Below, one piece after another: positions 60,854-64,000 of a stretch of 64,000 bases of DNA. Below the pieces are notes generated by a model. The model had not been told where the DNA came from, ran no database searches, and was given only the letters and a program-made list of their open reading frames with translations. The stretch covers positions 124,001 to 188,000 of the forward strand of contig NZ_JAKZAL010000003.1 of the NCBI RefSeq assembly GCF_022538115.1, given 5' to 3'. The stretch is from Cognataquiflexum rubidum (lineage in GTDB: Bacteria; Bacteroidota; Bacteroidia; Cytophagales; Cyclobacteriaceae). The translations under genes and the position numbers were made by a program. The number at the start of each line of letters is the position of its first letter. Within the stretch, counting starts at the first letter, position 1.

Positions 60854-62530
60854 ATGACTAGATTCAACAAGATTGTTCTGAGAGGCTCCTTTTTTGTTTT
60901 GGTTTTTCACCTGTTTGGGTTGGCTGCTTTTTCCCAAAGTGACAGTACGGCTGTGGATAGGGAAGGGATGCGAAAGGGAATCCAAGGATTCCCTGTTTTG
61001 GGCGTCATGAATGACACCATTTTCTATGTTTATATCAAGATGGGCGCTTCCACTCCAAGTGAAAGGGCCAAGCATATAACTGAAAAAATCAGGAGATTAT
61101 ATGAAGATCCTAATTTCAGTGTGGATTCCTTGACCATTGTCCAATCCGAAAATACAGTCGACTTGGTTTATCGTGATATTATAGTGACAAGTGTATCACC
61201 TCCTGATGCCGCAATCTATGATTTGGGTCTCAATGAAATTGCTGAAGAGGCAAAGAGGAGAATTTCACAATCGGTCAAAAATGCCCTCGAGGAGCAAAAA
61301 TTGAGCAAAATCCTGTTTAGGGTATTGTATACCTTTATCATGTTTTTGGTTGCCTTTCTACTGTATTGGCTTATCAATAAAGGCTATTCGGCTGTCCTTA
61401 AATACCTGAGAAAACACCGGGATAGGTTTCTCAAAAACCTTACTTATAAGGATTATACATTTTTGACTGCAGAACAAGAATTGAGGGCTATTCTTGTTTT
61501 CCTGAAGGGAGTCAGGTTGTTTTTTTTCGTTGTCCTAGGGTATGCGGTCTTATCCATTGGGTTCAGTATTTTCCCACTTACGAGAGGATGGGCTGCTGCT
61601 TTGTTGGGATTGGTTTGGTCCCCTTTCAGGTCGATTTTCCTTGCGGTCTGGGATTACCTGCCAAACTTGGTAACCATTTTGGTGATTTCTGTAGTGATGC
61701 ATTATTTCATCCTTTTTGTCAGGTATGTTTTCTTAGAAATTGAAGCAGAGAAACTAAAATTTTCCGGATTCCATTCGGATTGGGCCATGCCTACCTACGG
61801 CATTGTCAGGGTACTGTTATATGCATTCACTTTGGTGCTGATTTTCCCCCATTTGCCGGGTTCAGATTCCAATGTTTTCAGAGGAGTTTCGGTTTTTATA
61901 GGGGTGCTTTTTTCCCTAGGCTCTTCCACCGCCATAGCCAATATGGTGGCAGGATTGGTGATCACTTACATGCGTCCTTTCAAAATCGGAGATAGGATCA
62001 AAATTGGGGATATTACAGGGATAGTGTTGGAAAAGACACTTTTGGTTACCAGGATCCGCACCATCAAAAACGAGGAAATCACCGTACCCAATTCTTCCGT
62101 ACTTGGGGGGAACACTATCAATTATACCACTTTGGCCAAAACTGAGGGACTGATCATTAATACCACGGTGACCATCGGCTACGATGTCCCATGGAGGGAG
62201 ACGCACGCAGCTTTGATAGAAGCTGCTTCTAGGACTGATATGTTATTGAAAGAACCATCCCCTTTCGTATTTCAGACAAGTTTAGATGATTTCTATGTTT
62301 CCTACCAAATAAATGCCTACTCAAGGGAATCTATAGGAATGGCAAGGGTATACTCAGAACTGCACCAAAATATCCAGGATGTATTTTTCGAAAGAGGAAT
62401 AGAAATCATGTCGCCGCATTACCGCGCGGCAAGGGATGGGAATATGACTACCATTCCTGCCAATTACCTTCCCCAGGATTATCAGGTACCGGTATTTAAT
62501 GTCAAAATGGATCAAAAAAAAGACATTTGA
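60854..62530 (+). CDS. MscS-family mechanosensitive channel
   Basis: 558 residues. Signal-like start (HLFGLAAFSQ), then a periplasmic part with PSERAKHITEKIRRLYEDPN, then membrane helices (about 155-175, 215-235, 275-300, 315-335). The pore helix TM3 (about 345-370) contains the small-residue pattern SLGSSTAIANMVAGLV. The MscS beta domain follows with FKIGDRIKIGDITG, VPNSSVLGGNTINYT, and a C-terminal alpha-beta domain. It should release solutes under osmotic downshock. The longer N-terminus groups it with YbdG/YnaI-like rather than minimal MscS channels. Confidence 0.93.
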   Translation: MTRFNKIVLRGSFFVLVFHLFGLAAFSQSDSTAVDREGMRKGIQGFPVLGVMNDTIFYVYIKMGASTPSERAKHITEKIRRLYEDPNFSVDSLTIVQSENTVDLVYRDIIVTSVSPPDAAIYDLGLNEIAEEAKRRISQSVKNALEEQKLSKILFRVLYTFIMFLVAFLLYWLINKGYSAVLKYLRKHRDRFLKNLTYKDYTFLTAEQELRAILVFLKGVRLFFFVVLGYAVLSIGFSIFPLTRGWAAALLGLVWSPFRSIFLAVWDYLPNLVTILVISVVMHYFILFVRYVFLEIEAEKLKFSGFHSDWAMPTYGIVRVLLYAFTLVLIFPHLPGSDSNVFRGVSVFIGVLFSLGSSTAIANMVAGLVITYMRPFKIGDRIKIGDITGIVLEKTLLVTRIRTIKNEEITVPNSSVLGGNTINYTTLAKTEGLIINTTVTIGYDVPWRETHAALIEAASRTDMLLKEPSPFVFQTSLDDFYVSYQINAYSRESIGMARVYSELHQNIQDVFFERGIEIMSPHYRAARDGNMTTIPANYLPQDYQVPVFNVKMDQKKDI

Positions 62531-62574
62531 TTCCTTTGCTTTCAGAATCTAACAGCGGTCAAATATTTTCAAAC

Positions 62575-63030
62575 ATGCTTACTATTGTTCGTACCAACTC
62601 CCAAAACGCTGATTTCATCAGACTGGTCAAGTACCTCGATGCAGGACTCGCTGTCACTGATGGGGAAGACCATGCTTTCTACAATCAATTCAATAAAATT
62701 GATAATATCAAATACGTCACGGTTGCGTATGAAAATGAACTGGCTGTTGGCTGTGGTGCCATCAAGGAATTTTCTGAAGGGACCATGGAAGTCAAGCGGA
62801 TGTTTGTCTCCGAATCCCACAGAGGAAAAGGCATAGCAGGAAGAATCCTAGCCGAACTTGAAACCTGGGCTGCAGAATTGGGTTATTCCAGATGTATCCT
62901 AGAGACAGGCATAAGGCAAGTGGAAGCTGTGGCATTGTACAAAAAAAGCGGTTATAGCATCATTCCCAACTATGGTCAGTACATTGGTGTGGAAAACAGC
63001 CTTTGTTTCGAAAAGGTACTCAAACCATAA
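62575..63030 (+). CDS. GNAT family N-acetyltransferase
   Basis: 151 residues from the ATG at 62575 (MLTIVRTNSQ); a TTG at 62527 is rejected. Acetyl-CoA binding motif A is VKRMFVSESHRGKGIAGRI, followed by RCILETGIRQVEAVALYKKS and GYSIIPNYGQY. Substrate is unknown; relatives acetylate amines of small molecules or proteins. It lies between the channel and the lycopene cyclase gene on the same strand. Confidence 0.9.
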   Translation: MLTIVRTNSQNADFIRLVKYLDAGLAVTDGEDHAFYNQFNKIDNIKYVTVAYENELAVGCGAIKEFSEGTMEVKRMFVSESHRGKGIAGRILAELETWAAELGYSRCILETGIRQVEAVALYKKSGYSIIPNYGQYIGVENSLCFEKVLKP

Positions 63031-63053
63031 CCATCCCATAAATCAAAGCATCA

Positions 63054-64000
63054 TTGAATCAGGAATTTGACTATATCATCGCAGGAGCAGGAGCGGCAGG
63101 TCTGAGTTTGGCGCTTTATTTTTTGGAAGAACCCGCGCTCAAAGACAAGCAGGTTTTGATTCTGGATAAACATGTCAAAAACAGCAATGACCGTACCTGG
63201 TGTTTTTGGCAAAAGGATCCAAGTCCCTTTGACCAAATTCTGCATGCAAGTTGGGATGAGCTTTATTTTCATTCTCCTGTTTTTTCCAAAGTTTTGGAAA
63301 TCCAACCCTATCGCTACAAAATGCTCCGCAGCAGGGATTTTTATGAATTCTGTTTGGACAAAATAAAAGAGTCTAAAAATATCACCTTCATCCAAGATGA
63401 TATCAAAGAAATAAATGCTGACGGATCGGTTGTTTGTCAGACACAAACTTTCGAAGGAAAATTTGTTTTCAACAGTGCTTTTGTAAGCATTCCAAAGACT
63501 ACAGGCAAACACCATTTGCTGCAGCATTTCACCGGATGGTTTGTCAAAAGTCCGGAGCCCGTTTTCGATCCCAAAAGACCGGTTTTGATGGATTTTCGGA
63601 TTGACCAAAAGGGGGATTGCAGGTTTATGTATGTGTTGCCAAAAAATGAGTACCAAGCCTTGGTGGAGTATACCATCTTTTCTGAAAACCTTCTCGAGGA
63701 GGCGGAATATAAGGCCGCCCTAGAAAAATACTGTCGTGAGGTGTTGAAATTGGATTCCTATGAAATTGAAGAAACGGAGTACGGCGTCATCCCGATGACC
63801 AACGAACCGATTCCCAAAACCCAAAGCGGGCATGTCATCAATATAGGTACAGCAGGCGGTCATACCAAAGCTTCGACAGGCTATACTTTTGCTTTTATCC
63901 AAAAGAAATGCAGAAAGATTGCCGCCAACTTAGGGGATAACAAACTCCCCTTGGAGGGATTAGACAGCAAATTTGACAAGTATCTGCTTTACGACTCCAT
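63054..64000 (+). CDS. crtY: Lycopene beta-cyclase (CrtY type), 3' end outside the window
   Basis: The frame from the TTG at 63054 to the window end encodes about 315 residues without a stop. In-frame TAA at 63039-63041 rules out an earlier start, and no ATG precedes the FAD motif, so TTG is the likely start codon. The N-terminus has the dinucleotide fold YIIAGAGAAGLSLAL, then NDRTWCFW. YGVIPMTNEPIPKTQSG and INIGTAGGHTKASTGYTFA are characteristic of bacterial lycopene cyclases. It converts lycopene to carotenes. The rest of the carotenoid cluster may lie downstream. Confidence 0.88.
   Translation, partial: MNQEFDYIIAGAGAAGLSLALYFLEEPALKDKQVLILDKHVKNSNDRTWCFWQKDPSPFDQILHASWDELYFHSPVFSKVLEIQPYRYKMLRSRDFYEFCLDKIKESKNITFIQDDIKEINADGSVVCQTQTFEGKFVFNSAFVSIPKTTGKHHLLQHFTGWFVKSPEPVFDPKRPVLMDFRIDQKGDCRFMYVLPKNEYQALVEYTIFSENLLEEAEYKAALEKYCREVLKLDSYEIEETEYGVIPMTNEPIPKTQSGHVINIGTAGGHTKASTGYTFAFIQKKCRKIAANLGDNKLPLEGLDSKFDKYLLYDS

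Noticed and set aside
63051-63656. Minus-strand open frame of 201 residues near the window end
   Set aside because: The plus strand encodes an unmistakable lycopene cyclase through the same bases.

Overview
The window looks like chromosomal DNA of a Bacteroidota member, most likely Cytophagales/Cyclobacteriaceae (an Algoriphagus-like lineage). The reasons are an adjacent SusC/SusD pair, many TonB-dependent receptors with carboxypeptidase-regulatory-like N-terminal domains, a long signal peptidase I, LytTR-type two-component genes, ECF sigma regulation, a CrtY-type lycopene cyclase, and several TAnnTTTG promoter-like motifs. The family assignment is inference from gene content; no marker rRNA is present. 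I saw no tRNA, rRNA, CRISPR array, transposase or integrase.

Layout. 1-12.6 kb: a partial AT-rich unknown gene, then a long minus-strand run: GH43 glycosidase, signal peptidase I, ZIP metal transporter, DsrE-like protein, heme-receptor-like TonB receptor, type II sulfide:quinone oxidoreductase, guanine-deaminase-like enzyme, and a LytTR regulator with its histidine kinase. 12.9-22.2 kb: TonB receptor, PDH E1 beta, exported rhodanese, metallophosphoesterase, a 46-residue basic protein divergent from hisS, YbaB/EbfC with a GT2 glycosyltransferase, and PspC. 22.3-33.3 kb: a TPR lipoprotein, then SusC, SusD and a very large FG-GAP/ASPIC lipoprotein. 33.3-34.4 kb: a gene-free block of 280-bp tandem repeats. 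34.4-42.4 kb: creatininase-family hydrolase divergent from an aspartylglucosaminidase-cutC-acetyltransferase operon, CBS protein, exonuclease/phosphatase-fold protein, DUF1080 and dienelactone-hydrolase proteins. 42.6-46.7 kb: a five-gene operon reading ECF sigma factor, membrane anti-sigma-like protein, two paralogous outer-membrane proteins and a GIN/DUF4097 adhesin-like protein.

47-51.5 kb: an FMN-binding protein, then a minimal ethanolamine module: EutH permease and a single-chain EutB-EutC ethanolamine ammonia-lyase. 51.5-56.5 kb is an accessory island: an unknown gene followed by an attC-like imperfect palindrome, a HigBA pair, a ParDE pair with a palindromic operator, a YdeI-type gene, and a tripartite HipB-HipS-HipT toxin-antitoxin operon with two identical-looking operators 40 bp apart. 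The island ends in a second, broken 3' end of the YdeI gene. 56.5-64 kb: TerB-like protein, sugar/H+ symporter, outer-membrane proteins, MscS channel, GNAT acetyltransferase, and a TTG-started lycopene cyclase running off the window.

The most interesting points are the HipBST operon with its paired operators and flanking duplication, the fused EutBC enzyme next to EutH, the attC-like cassette, and the 280-bp repeats whose hairpin shows compensatory changes. Intergenic regions also carry families of degenerate simple repeats (AACC-type, AAGTATCAAG-type) and REP-like nested palindromes. Functions are assigned from motif recognition only; no database search was run.
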